Shown here piece by piece: positions 1-10,534 of a stretch of DNA of 64,000 nucleotides. This DNA is from Gnetum montanum. Taxonomy: Eukaryota > Streptophyta > Gnetopsida > Gnetales > Gnetaceae. The translations under genes were made by a program, and so were the position numbers. How positions within the stretch are numbered: position 1 is the stretch's first letter; each line of letters begins with the position of its first letter. The notes beneath the pieces are model-generated. The model was not told the origin of the DNA. It did no database searches and worked only from the letters and a program-made list of their open reading frames with translations. Location of the stretch: positions 1 to 64,000 of the forward strand of contig MNCI01037731.1 of NCBI GenBank assembly GCA_015680685.1, read 5' to 3'.

Positions 1-24
1 GGTTCAAGGAGCTAGAGTTAAATA

Positions 25-280
25 GGTATGAAGAACATGTCTTTTTTCATCATTTGCTATAATTTTTAGAATTGTTAATCTTGGGGATTTTTATTAGGTT
101 TTGAAGACTTATGAAGACCATATCAAAACTTTGTAATAATTTTGTTGGTCATTTTTTTACCATTTGCTACAATTTTCTTAAGGCAGAATTATGAACCTTG
201 GGTCACTTCCTTAATGAGGTTTGCAAGACTCATAGAGAACATATCAGACCTTTGTAAAAATTTTATTGTTTATTGAATAG
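25..280. repeat. Degenerate ~120-bp direct repeat
   Basis: Two diverged copies of a unit of about 120 bp can be read by eye. The block CATTTGCTAYAATTTT occurs near 51 and again near 163, and ATATCA followed by CTTTGTAA occurs near 119 and near 241. Both copies are AT-rich and carry no ORF. The unit may continue off the left edge of the window. Confidence 0.5.
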
Positions 281-3060
281 ATTCTCTGAGGTCTCAAGGA
301 CATAATAAAGCATTTTGATTTACATTAATGGACTAGCTGCTGATACCATCCTTTATGTTGCTAATGCTTTGTTGTTCTGAGGACGATAAAAGAACTAAAA
401 AATTTGGAAATAAATAGATATTGAAAAGAATTGCTATTGCTTCAAGACATTATTTACAGAAAAGATAAGTGATCGTACATTTACCTTCTTTGGTTTTACT
501 GTAACTGTTTGTGTAAATGCACATTCCTGTGGAATGGACAGTTCTTATGCTACCTAAAGATTCAGATTGATGGAAATTACTTTAGGTAGTTTCCATGGAT
601 CTGAATCTTTATAACCACCAGCATGCCTTTTACCCTTTGCATCCTGTACACGTTCCTGTGTAAATGCATGTTCTTATGGACACTTTTTTGCTTCTCAATC
701 TGAACTTTTAGCTTCCGGGAAATTACTGTAACTGGTTCTAGCTACCATTCATATGATACGTTTGCCGGAATTATGGCAAGCACCTTAGGGCTAATATAGT
801 CACTGTAGACTGGTGTTGGTAAATGAAAGCCATATAAAAAAGGCATTGCGCAATGAACTTACTGATTGCAGAATGAAAAAGTATGTCTTCTTGTTCTTTG
901 TCACTATTCTATCACATCACATTCCTAAGCCTTGAAATAGTTGCATGTTCATTTGTCCACAGATTGGTATTTGGCATATTCTTTTTGTTACAACTTGAAT
1001 CTGATCACACAGTGCATCAGTGAACAGTTTTCCCTTGTAATGCAGCACAAAGTAAACAGCTCTTCGCTTTAATCAACAGCCCATAAGTGAACAATGCTTT
1101 TCAGCTGTTCCTTTCCGTTATCATTGCAAGTTCACCTTCGCATTTTACTTTTAGGTTAGACTGTTGCCGAGGGGAAATGAAACAGCTTCTTTTTTAGGAA
1201 CATTCATTGCAGAGAGGGAAGAAAAAAGGAATTTTTATTCTTGTTGATTTAGAAGTACAATATCCATCATTATTTTTGCAGCAAACAAATGAAAAAATGC
1301 TTACTAACACTTATTACTGGAGAATGCCTCTTTTAAGAGGTAGAAATTGTGGAATAATTTTAGTTCCTAGATAGCTTTTTTCAAAGCATGTTGGTTATTG
1401 TAAGACTAAAATGGGAGACAAAACAGATCAAAATAGAGCTGTCAAACAGGTACTATGTAAAGCTTTTTTTAGGATGAATTATGTTGTTAACATATAGGTG
1501 GTTTTTAAAAACACATCTTTAATGGGAAAATGGTCTATCTAAAGAAATTTTGGAAATTTTGGTGTGTAGGAAATTATGTTCCATGTCAAATTATCTAAAT
1601 TGAAATGGATGAGTTCAAGTTTAATAGAGAAGGTAGAAAAGATAGGGTGAAATTTAGATCTAGGGAGATCCTTTAGATTAGAATTTTTTTTAAAAAAAAT
1701 TATAATTCAGTTTTGCTTGGTAGAATCAAACCTAGCACAATCTATTATTTCGTTCGATAAACTACATGGTTTTAATACCAATAATTTTGCCATCACCATA
1801 TTTCTTTGTTTAATAAAAAATCTCTACTTTTACATAATTTTTAATTATCATAAGTTGTATGCAAGCAATTGAGTTTTGAAAAATGGTGCAGCAATAGAGG
1901 TCTTTGTTTTTGTTGTGACAAATGAGAAAAGCCTATATTGTAGAGAGTGAATGGTAAACACCAAAGTGAAACTAACCAAATGCAATACAAAGTTTTGTGA
2001 GAAAAATTACATGAAAAATAAATCCATCCAATGAGCTTGTTAACCTTGTCATAGTGTGTTGTTGAATATGATCTATAATTGCTTATTGGTGAGTTTGGAA
2101 TTTGCATAAATTTTTAAATTGGATTTATAGCTATTTTAACATGTTTTCTTAAATTTTCCTTTCCTTTTCCTTTTGAGTTCGGTGTGAAATTTTGATGCTT
2201 CCATCTCTTTGGTAGGAATTTCGGCCTCTACCTCTTCATCTTCTAATTACTAGTACTACGATTTTATGACAATTAATTAGATAAGTGCAAACACAACTTG
2301 GCCCATTACTCTTTTATAGTTTATTATTTTGTCTATCCATGATTTTCTATGTTGTTTTATTTGCATGATAACTAGTTTAATTTAGCAAAAAGAATCTTTT
2401 TCCATGGATTCTAAAACATTCTTAAAAAAAAAAAATTTGTGGATAACATTACACAATCACCTCTCAGCCAAAATGAGAAAGGTGGTTAACATAATATTTT
2501 CTGTTGGGTTATGGGATGAAAACTTCAAAATTATTTTGTAACATGAAAAAGTAGTTTTGCAAATGCGGTCTGGATCTTGTAGTGCAATAATAAAGAGGGA
2601 ATATATCTTTAAATTTCTAAATTTCAGTAGTTTATAAAATCGATGTTCAACTACATAAAGGGGTTTATCAATTTCCATTTGAGATCATCAACTGCAGAAA
2701 CGGAATATAAATGATTTGCCCCGATGACACAATATATATGCTTAAAATATTTGATCATATTTTGATCATGGACTCGTGTTGAATGCATCACACCTAATAA
2801 GTTGTTTTGAAACTTTAATTTAGTAGTTTGGTTAATTTCTTGTCAAGTATATATGTTATTATGTTAAAATCTTCATACATAGCAATGAGTAGCAGAGATT
2901 GCCAAAGCTGACGTTGACTATGGGGACTGCATTCAGATAGAACTTGAGCCTGCATATGTAGAAGCACAGACATTCACATAGCCTTATGAGGTAAAAGTTG
3001 AAATAGACATCAGTAAAATCTGTAAGATTCTTCTATTTTTTTGTAATCTTAATCTGAAAT
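281..3060. other. AT-rich intergenic stretch, no gene seen
   Basis: No ORF here has a recognisable domain, a credible start context or a homologue elsewhere in the window. The sequence is AT-rich with homopolymer runs. Around 2892-3060 the plus strand has a short open stretch ahead of a possible 3' splice site (TTTCAG near 3064), but it contains an in-frame stop, so I do not call it an exon. Local inverted repeats at 550-610 are listed separately. Confidence 0.5.
550..610. repeat. Interleaved inverted repeats
   Basis: CTACCTAAAG (550-559) pairs with CTTTAGGTAG (580-589). AAAGATTCAGAT (556-567) pairs with ATCTGAATCTTT (599-610). The two perfect stems overlap and interleave, so only one hairpin can form at a time unless the strand folds as a pseudoknot. 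No gene is adjacent. Confidence 0.6.
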
Positions 3061-3061
3061 T

Positions 3062-3361
3062 TCAGTATTTAGAATGGAAGTTCCATGATGACTCTGCTGA
3101 TGAGACGAAAATCAAGAAATTCAGTGATATAAAGAGGTTACAAAGGATGCAAGTGGTAGAAGAAGCAGGACAGCAAGAGAAGGAGAATATGACAATTCCT
3201 ACAGCAGAAGAGGAACCAGACCGAGAACCATATCCTCCTCCAGAACCTGCACTTGTGCTTGGTGCAGGAGTCTGTGCCACAGTGGACATTGATATAAATC
3301 CTGTCACCAGAATAACAGCAGCAACCATAGCCAAGAACAATAATATACTCTTCCCAGGCAT
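3062..3361 (-). CDS. Small secreted arabinogalactan-peptide-like protein (putative)
   Basis: The reading frame encodes 99 aa. Residues 1-29 look like a signal peptide: MPGK followed by a long hydrophobic run ending near STVAQ. The next stretch, TPAPSTSAGSGGG, is rich in Pro, Ala, Ser, Thr and Gly, as in arabinogalactan peptides, whose Pro residues are hydroxylated and glycosylated. Around residues 46-58 SGSSSAVGIVIFSF resembles the small-residue-plus-hydrophobic tail of a GPI-anchor signal. The remaining ~40 aa do not fit the family and may be read-through into an intron or 3' UTR. The start is supported by a TATA box about 130 bp upstream and a clean AT-rich leader. Such proteins would act at the cell surface or wall. 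The overlapping plus-strand frame has no signal of its own. Family membership is inferred from composition only. Confidence 0.45.
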   Translation of the reverse strand: MPGKSILLFLAMVAAVILVTGFISMSTVAQTPAPSTSAGSGGGYGSRSGSSSAVGIVIFSFSCCPASSTTCILCNLFISLNFLIFVSSAESSWNFHSKY

Positions 3362-3488
3362 TTAGTTGACAACCAACAAAATATAAATACAAATTAACCC
3401 AAGGAACAAAAGTAAAATATAAAGCAAAGTATAAACAAACAAGTGCAACTTTTGGGTTTGCTTGCTAGATGGATGTTGGACGTTGGGT

Positions 3489-3497
3489 ATTTATAGA
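3489..3497 (-). promoter_or_regulatory. TATA box for the small secreted-protein gene
   Basis: On the minus strand the sequence reads CTATAAATA and is followed about 25-30 bp later by a pyrimidine/A-type start region (CCAACATCCATC). The ATG lies about 130 bp downstream at 3361, leaving a leader of roughly 100 nt. This is a standard plant core-promoter arrangement. Confidence 0.5.
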
Positions 3498-4107
3498 GAG
3501 ATCCAGGGATTTGTCACCTGTCCGATGATAGATTTGACACTGAAACACTTGAGATTTGCGGATGTTCTTCTGATCGCCTTGTGACACACCTCAATCATCT
3601 CAGTTAATTTTAAAGTTGCAACACATGCCAAAAAACTGACCTTGAGAATTTAGTTTTCCTGGACTGTTGCACTAGCAATATGGCGACAATATCTTCACTT
3701 GACTTGATGTAGCCCGTGATTTATCCAGGCTTCGCTGCCTTCGGATGTCTTAATTCACGTAACTGCAACTTAGGGGAAATGAGAATAATTTCACATTTTC
3801 AGGAGAAAATAGACTGCTTTCTTCACTTGGACAATCAATTTTTTTCATAGACGGATCCGGAGGGTCTCCATGGATGTAATTATATAATTCAGTTTGAGTT
3901 GCAGAATCTAAGGCATACCCATGATAGCATAGTCACCGGCTACAGTTACAACCGTAAAAAAGAAGGTATCTAATGAAGCTTCAATGGAAATTTACAGGTG
4001 GTCTGTTTTTCCCAGGCTAAAAATCCTGAATCAGATATTGCTGATTCATCGATCTGCTTTGCATAGATTGTTGGGTCATTTGATCTCTTGTGGATTATTA
4101 TAAGAAT
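3498..4107. other. Divergent intergenic region
   Basis: This lies between the minus-strand secreted-protein gene and its degenerate plus-strand partner and would hold both promoters. Apart from the TATA box already listed, I see no recognisable regulatory site or ORF. Confidence 0.4.
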
Positions 4108-4435
4108 ATGGCGATGGTGAAGAAGCCAGTAGCATTCGTTGTGCTTTTGTTGCAGTCACAATGATGACTGTTGCTATTCTCTCAATTGCAATTGAAATGG
4201 AGAAGTTGGCAATTTAAGTCCTGTAACGGAGATGCAGACAGGAAGAGGATCTGCATTATCTGCCTGGGTAAGTTTTAGTTTCTGAGGTTCTGCTTCTTAC
4301 AATCTGAAACTCCAATCCTCTTTGCATTCATCATCAGTGATACTGGATTCATCTTCTTGGTTTTAGTTTTCTTTCTCTTGGAGCGCTGGTTCCGGTTCTT
4401 CCTCTGCTCTCTTTCATGGCATCTCTGCGTCATAG
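4108..4435 (+). pseudogene. Degenerate AG-peptide-like partner (possible)
   Basis: An ATG at 4108 opens a short frame (MAMVKKPVAFVVLLL) that stops at 4162. A second frame continues with a hydrophobic stretch (VTMMTVAILSIAI). Near 4380-4435 the plus strand encodes WSAGSGSSSALF before a stop, echoing the SAGSG...SGSSSA block of the gene at 3062-3361. The order of signal-like hydrophobic segment followed by a Ser/Gly/Ala block suggests a broken, divergently oriented paralogue, or exons separated by an intron. Each matching piece is short, so chance similarity remains possible. Confidence 0.25.
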
Positions 4436-5489
4436 AAATTTATCGTATCTCATTATAACATAACTGTCTTCTTGTATCTCTTGGTAAGTTATGTGCTCCA
4501 GATTCACAAAATTTCATTTTCAGAAACAATTCAATTCACATCAAGAACCAGTTCAGATGGATGAAATACGGGTAATTTGTACAGAGCCATTGAACCGGTT
4601 CACGAAAAGAAGATCCGCCTTGGGTAGGAACTCAAATTTAGAATAAACTTAATTGCAATAGATAATAAAATTTAAGTTTGCTTTCTCTTTAATTTACCGA
4701 TGGGCACTTGGCATGGGCTGGCTAATTGGTTAGTTTCACACGTAGAATTTTGATGGTTTAAACCTCAATCTTGATGATTTGAGGTTGCGCAAATCAATGC
4801 AGATTACTATTGATTCTTTAAACTTCGATCTTGATGAATTTGAATCAGTTGCCCAAATTGGTGCCGAGTCTTTATCGATTGAAGTCACAATTGAATAATG
4901 TGAATCCATTTTAAAATTCGATCTTGATAAATTTGAATCCATTTTACTTGATGGAAATCTTTACCAGAACCAGAAACTAGAAGAGTTCTAAAAAAAAATG
5001 TATACTTTAGAGTTGAACTAATGAATTATGATGTTATGAACTTGGAATCTTCCAAGTATGCTTGAAATTGATGTTTTAAACTCCCATGAAATGAAATTTG
5101 ATACTTTTGTTGGTGATAGACATTAGAACTTAACAGAAAAATATTCAAACCTTAACATCTATGATATGAAATATGTAATATCTAGTGAAAATTTAAATTA
5201 TTAGTATAAGATCAATGTGAAATGAGATTAAAATGTAAGAGATGTGAAAAAAAATGAGATCGACATTATGTGAAATTAGAATGTGAGAGAATTGTGAAAG
5301 ATTTAAAGAAATGAGAAAAGAACTTCAAATCTTCTTCACTTTTATTAAGGATTTTGCGAAGAGCTTGATGATTCAAACCTTGCAATGGTAAGAGAGACAT
5401 TTTATACCAATTTAAGTATTTTACGTGACCATTACATATATGAGGTACATTTTTTATTACATGGTACATAACTATTAACCCAACCCTTA
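4436..5489. other. Intergenic, no gene supported
   Basis: AT-rich sequence with short open frames on both strands, none with a recognisable motif. Around 4740-4940 a few diverged repeats of TTGATGAATTTGAATC-like sequence are visible. Confidence 0.4.
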
Positions 5490-6382
5490 GTTTAGCTTGA
5501 AAATTGAAATGACTAAGAGTAAGAGTATTGAATTGAAAATTAATTAAGTATTTCATTGAAAATTCTGTAGATGGCACTAGTGTGGTATTTAGATTGTTAA
5601 ACATTGATCATAGGTCATTGTCTTCCCACTTGGACTAGTGGTAGCTTTGTCACATATGATTATTGACATTATGTGGCTAAGGCTAAATTATCTAAGATAA
5701 TGAACATTAATTATTTGATCTAATTAATAACAAGAAGATTAATCCTAAACTATCCTAAGGACAATGAGTGTTTGTTCCTAGCTTATCATACATGTCCTTA
5801 ACTCACATACCCACTATTGAGATTGTTAAGTGTTATGCTATTAGGTGAACCAAGCAATAACACTACTGAGATTATAAAGCAAATACATGTTTATGCTTGA
5901 TATTGGTCATACTCATTTTGTCGATTAATTAGCATGCATGGAAATGTAAATGTTAACTAACTACATAGAAAATAAATTGCATTAAAAGTAAATCTATTCT
6001 AAGTTAAAGTGTTGCAATGAATAGGAATCAATCTCGATTTTCTTACTATTCATGGAATGTGTTCAAGAACAATGCTACTTGAATAAGACGTCATACACTA
6101 TTGACCAAATGGTCCCAAATATGTTGTGGGTATTCGCATATTTATAGGCAAATGCATACATTACATTCATGGGGATGTGTTAAGGCATTTAGTTACGTCG
6201 ACAGGGATGCATTGACGAGGGTGGGTCAACACATCTACGATGCATTGCTGGTTAATGCATCAATGCATCTTCATTGACATATATGCATTGATGCATCTAA
6301 AATGCATCAATGGGGATGTGTCAACGAGGCTTCATCGATGTGGATGCATCAACAAAGCTCCCTAACATATCAGGTCTCATCA
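5490..6382 (-). mobile_element. Element G: 3' LTR (old, left end approximate)
   Basis: The right end reads TCTCATCA followed by TACCCTCAC, the reverse complement of the polypurine tract plus LTR start seen in other elements here. The body aligns by eye with the LTR of element D, including CATTGTCTTCCCACTTGGACTAG-like sequence near 5618. A TATA box in minus orientation (TATTTATAG) lies near 6138-6148. Between it and the LTR end are inverted ATGCATCAATGCAT units instead of the GATATC palindromes of the other elements. The TGATGAG terminus expected on the left near 5490 is not recognisable, so that boundary comes only from offset comparison with D. Confidence 0.55.
6255..6296. repeat. Inverted repeat in the U3 of element G
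   Basis: ATGCATCAATGCAT at 6255-6268 is followed by its exact reverse complement ATGCATTGATGCAT at 6283-6296, a 14-bp-arm hairpin with a 14-bp loop. More partial units (TGCATCAATG, GCATCAAC) lie on both sides. The array sits between the TATA box and the outer LTR end, the same place as the GCGATATCGC palindromes in other elements. Confidence 0.8.
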
Positions 6383-9300
6383 TACCCTCACAACTGACTA
6401 AAAACTCGTCCTCAAGTTATAAATAAACGGACAAAGTTTCATTACAAAAATTATGGGGTGACCAAGTCTAGATTGGCTACCATTATAAAACTCGAGTGCA
6501 ACATTACACAAGTTTATTTAAGTGGATGTATTACAAAATGACAAAGAGAAATCAGACAGATATCAAAGTTTGCCAAATGGTAGAAGTCTTCAAAGATTTG
6601 CTGATGATGAATCTTCTTGTTATTGCTAATGGTGGTAGACTTTCTAACCTTGATTATTATGTTGATGCTTCTCTTTTATGTAGAACATTTTTGAAGAATG
6701 GACTAAAATTTCTTCTCATCGTCCCATGGGTTCAGCAAACATGTGATGTTGGAGCTTTAATAATTGTATATGCTACTTATTTGTCCATTGGAATCTACTC
6801 ATTTGTCCTTCTTTTAGCCTCTTTACCTTGCCTTTCCAAAGACCTTCAACCTTAGGCTTTCCTTTTAGCATCACCTACAATCACCAAAGGATCAACATTA
6901 GGTTTGGTAAATTTTCCTTAATAATTAACCCTTTTCGGATCCCTAGTTAGCTCAAAATTCAAAACAATGTTAGCATTTAGGCTCAAGGTGATTTCATAAT
7001 AATGCTCTCCACAGCTCTAAGGTAGCTAAAATCATCAAGTTGTTTACGTTATTTTGATTATTTTTACTATTAGTTACCATAATGTTTGAAAATGGGGTGT
7101 TAGAAAAATTTCAAAAATTACATCCTTAACTCCTCCACAATAAATGAGCTTAACTTTGAAAGCTCACAAGTTTTTCAATAATTGAAACCAAAGGTCTGGT
7201 TCACAAGATGGACAAAAAATTTTGAATTTAGAGGAAATTTCAATATAAAAGCATTAAAGATAACTCGAAATTGATGAGAAGAAGTTGGTCGTAAAATCAT
7301 GCATAAATTCAGAGAAGCTATCCATGATGTTCTTTCATATGTAAGGTTTGGTTCAAAGCCATGATTAACAAAAGTTATGCAAGTGGATCCTCTCTAAAGC
7401 AAACTCTTGCCATAATGCCCTTGCATAACCACTTCTATAGATGTCTGTGGATATCTTGAAAGTCAAATGTAGACCATGCCTTTATTCCAAAAAACACATG
7501 ATTATCTTGGTTATGATCTTGCATGATACTATACAAAACCATTAGGCTCATAATTGCATGCACTAGTGAGGTAAATAATGAGATGAGTTGTAGAGATTAG
7601 GACGTGAGATACCTAACCATGTCTACAATAGGTTCTTGTGTTAATTGTGATTAAGATGACCATAGTACCTATCCATCTAAGTTTCAAACCAAGTCCATAC
7701 CATTAACAGTGGCCTCACATTGATGTGCCCCTTCTTGCCTACCATCATAAATCCACAACAACCATAGAGATTAAACATCACTCCAAAAAGAAAAGAAAAG
7801 AGAAGAAGGAAGGAAGTAAGGGCCTTAGTTAGAGGGGTACCTTCAGGCATGGGTAACATGTCTTTCCAACTCTATAACTAGTTCTTGTAGCCCATTATTA
7901 TGTCTAAGAGGTTAGTTTGAATTCCTTTTTTTTTTTTTGGGTTTTTTCTCTTTTTCCTTTTTTTTGCTATTTTTCTCTTTTTTTCTCTTTTCTCTTTTTC
8001 TTGGGAACTGCACCATGCAAAGACATGCTTGCTATTTGTTGAGTAATGATATGAGTGAAGATACTTTTTATGAGGAGACATAGGCCACAAGAAGGAATTC
8101 AAGAAGAGAATCCAACAGATCCCCTTGAGGTCACACCCTTTTTCATTCCCACTTGGTCTTTCCCCCTTTCTTTAAGGCATAATGATTGTTAGTTAATTTT
8201 TAATTTCATGTGAGAAGAACCATATTATTTTCATGATAAAGATCTCTTATTTAGAAAAACTGAAGGGATGGATGATGTGGTTTCATTGTATTATACAATT
8301 ATTTACTTAATCATCTTGATAACATAGGACAAAGACTTAACACATAGCGTCAACGTTTGCATCATGATTGGTAATATTATTAATAAAAACATAGTAGACA
8401 TTCATAAAACATAAAGAAAATGACTCAAGAAAAGAGAAAATTATATAAAAAAAAGAAAAATAACAAGAAATAGAAAACATATTAAGAATTTGAAATTTTT
8501 TGAAGAAATAGGAAAATGATAAAAAATTGTAAAACAAAAAAGTGATAATGCACTTATTAGTTCTTGATTCAAGATGTAGCATCTTCCTCATGACTAAACT
8601 CATGTGCGAGCATTTGGAAAATAGATTGTATATTCCCTTGTTTATACACCATAAGTTTTCCATTTATCATCTTTAATGATTTAATTTTTTTCTTGGTAGC
8701 ACATTTAACATTGATGATGATCAAGTTTCTATCATTTGGAGACATATCTTTAGCTAGACTAAAACGTGTTTTCTTTTTAATGGTTCCATACATGTTTCCT
8801 TGTTTATTTTCTATTTTAGTTCATGTGTCTCCTTGTTTAACATCTTCTTTTGGTGTATTGTCAGAGTGTAAGATGTTCCTCTCTAAGTTCTCTGTTTAGT
8901 TCACTTTCTAAGGACTAGAACTAATAAGTGAATTGGTTGTTTCGAAGCTTCTTTTGAATAGTTTGGTATTTTGATTCTTAAGCCACTAGGTGTCTTTTTA
9001 TTTAGTGGCTATTGTGCACACTTGGTTTTGTACACATACTTGATCCTTAAGTTTGTTGTGGGTTGGTATAGGTATCATGTTAATATTTTAAACTTTTAGC
9101 CCACAACTACATCCTTTATCATTATTAGTAATGGATGGATTTTTTTGTCTTTTTACTATGATAAGTTCATCTTTTATGTTTTGTGTCGGAGTGGTAATGG
9201 TTGTTGGCTTTTGCGTAGGATTAGAATATATTGTTTTTGTGAGGAAGGGAAGGGGGTTACACTAGACTGTCCTTGTGCTAGTTCTAATGAGCTAGCAGGT
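6383..9300 (-). mobile_element. Element G: internal 3' non-coding remnant
   Basis: This follows G's 3' LTR on the element's internal side. It starts with the polypurine-tract complement (TACCCTC) and the shared block ending in CTCGTCCTCAAG. It then carries the 3' non-coding domain common to A, B, C, D and E: GTGGATCCTC..AAAGC near 7383, ACCATGCAAAGACATG near 8010, and CTTGAGGTCACACCC near 8122. A T-rich tract runs from 7929 to 8004. The part nearest 9300 is undefined and ends where A's LTR begins. No intact ORF is visible, and the plus-strand frame at 6496-6855 shows no domain. Confidence 0.5.
8569..8793 (-). pseudogene. Element G: possible polyprotein tail fragment
   Basis: The last ~20 codons (SIFQMLAHEFSHEEDAT) resemble the end of the pol reading frame in A, B and C, where LFRISPLQLSHG.DGHL precedes the stop. 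The position matches as well: it lies just upstream, in element sense, of an A/T-rich repeat zone and the shared 3' non-coding domain. The N-terminal part is basic and unrecognised. This is short and diverged evidence, so treat it as a possible remnant. Confidence 0.3.
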
Positions 9301-10112
9301 TGATGAGTGGTGAGGTACCCCTACATTCAACCATATGAATACGAGCGTGACACACGCGATCCAGTCGAACTCCGCAAACTAAGTGCCTACACGCCTTATG
9401 GAACACTTAAGGTTAATTATTCGTTGTCCTCCCAGACTTACTTGTATTTGTCACGGTGTATGGTTAAGTAAGTCTGAGGTATATGATTTTTATAGTCTTT
9501 TATGTTTTATCTCCTATGCCGAGAGGTGAACGGTTGAATAAACTAATTACTAGCTTTAACTAACTAACTAAATCTGAATTAACCTAGCATCAACATCCGT
9601 TCCCACTTATCGTTTACACCCTGAACCAATGCAACCGTGGTTACCAAATGCTAGTCGTTGTTGGGATCACCACACATAACGCACGTGCTCGAAGCGGTCG
9701 TATTGAGGCACTTAACTAGGAGAGAAGGGTTGAGAGAGATTTAATTACTAATAAAGCATTAAAGGATAAATAGTAAATAACAATAAATAAAAGTCCTAAT
9801 TAGCCTATTCCATGCACTGCAAGGTTTATCCAAGAAGCTCGTCTCTATTTTCGTACACAAACATTTGTTCAGGTACAATATTTGCTCGAATAAAGATCCA
9901 TTCACTTAAGGACTCCTACTGCAGGCACATGGAAAATATTCTGTCTCTGGAGTGATCAATCTGCCAGAGTTTCGCTACGGTCTAAGCCTAGGATGAGAAA
10001 CAAGGGAGAGTCACCTCTTATTTATAGATATGATGGCGCACCGCGATATCGCGTACGCGATATCGCGGGGGACAACGCGATATTGTGTACCATGCGATAT
10101 CGCGTCCCATCA
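9301..10112 (-). mobile_element. Element A: 3' LTR, B-type
   Basis: It begins TGATGAGTGG and ends TCCCATCA on the plus strand, so in element sense it is TG...CA, 812 bp. It resembles the LTRs of B and D (for example the CTCTGGAGTGATCAA block). In element sense the order is palindrome array, TATA box (CTATAAATAA, complement of 10018-10027), transcript start region, AATAAAG-type poly(A) signal, and a CACGTG motif near 9684. Immediately inside lies the polypurine-tract complement TACCCCCATGAC. The 5 bases left of the LTR are CAGGT and those right of 16102 are CTAGT, so no target duplication supports pairing with the LTR at 15747-16102. Confidence 0.85.
10041..10108. promoter_or_regulatory. U3 palindrome array of element A
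   Basis: 10041-10068 is a perfect 28-bp palindrome: CCGCGATATCGCGT followed by its exact reverse complement, centred on GTAC. Further units, GCGATATTGTG and GCGATATCGCG, follow at 10076-10105. The array ends at the LTR terminus and lies 14-80 bp upstream of the TATA box in element sense. The function is unknown; the position is where U3 enhancer or repressor sites sit. The block is CpG-dense while its surroundings are AT-rich. Confidence 0.8.
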
Positions 10113-10250
10113 TACCCCCATGACTAAATCAAAACTCATCCTCGAGTTCCTTACAATAATATCAGGAAGGTATGGGATTATTGACTCAAATGAAACTAAT
10201 GGGATGACATGTGAACGTATCATCATTACAAGACACAACAAAATTGGTGT

Positions 10251-10484
10251 TCATGACAACAAGAGTGAACATCTTATTACATTAACATCAGGCCTCATGT
10301 GGTAGCTGAGAAAGGGAGAGAGAGAAAGAAGTGTTGCTGCTGCCAATGCCAAGATTACGCCTTTTGTTGTCCATCCGTAAGCGCATCGTTGATCTTGCTC
10401 CTTGCAAGCTACTTCAACACCGATCCATTCCAAGTGTTCCCTCCAGATCCAATCCATTGTTGCATGATTACCATCTACACACAC
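10251..10484 (-). CDS. Element A: short hydrophobic-tailed ORF (77 aa)
   Basis: An unassigned small ORF just upstream of the polypurine tract. It is homologous by eye to the ORF at 34374-34559 in B: both share MDWIW/TDWIW, an EW..VEVA segment and ILALAAATLLSLS, a hydrophobic stretch long enough for one membrane span. The ATG at 10474 (codon 4 of the longest frame) directly follows a splice-acceptor-like GTGTGTAG, so translation may begin there on a spliced RNA. Its location corresponds to the env-position ORF zone of Athila-type elements, but I recognise no known domain. Confidence 0.35.
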   Translation of the reverse strand: MCVDGNHATMDWIWREHLEWIGVEVACKEQDQRCAYGWTTKGVILALAAATLLSLSPFLSYHMRPDVNVIRCSLLLS

Positions 10485-10534
10485 AACACAGTTTTATATT
10501 AGCAAGGGTAAATGAATCATCATGTAATTGATAC
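10475..10534 (-). other. Intron-like segment in element A (60 nt)
   Basis: In element sense the segment starts GTATCAATTACATG after GCAAG, contains CTTGCTAATA as a candidate branch site, and ends in TGTGTGTAG right before an ATG. Segments of identical length and borders occur in B (34314-34373) and C (46005-46064), and a 54-nt version occurs in D. Splicing is inferred only. Confidence 0.45.

Noticed and set aside
3147-3365. Plus-strand 72-aa frame opposite the small secreted gene
   Set aside because: It lacks a promoter, signal or motif. The minus strand has the TATA box, leader and signal peptide. The in-frame extension upstream contains a stop.
4736-4942. Frame with repeating SSRSKFK-like peptides
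   Set aside because: It reflects a few diverged short DNA repeats; too weak to call a gene.
5266-5604. 112-aa minus-strand frame
   Set aside because: AT-rich composition, no domain, and it overlaps the likely LTR of element G.
6496-6855. 119-aa plus-strand frame
   Set aside because: It lies antisense within element G's internal remnant; no recognisable domain and no homologue in the other elements.
10030-10110. Palindromic repeats as a CRISPR-like array
   Set aside because: Eukaryotic retroelement context, irregular spacing, no unique spacers of constant length, and the same block sits in every LTR.
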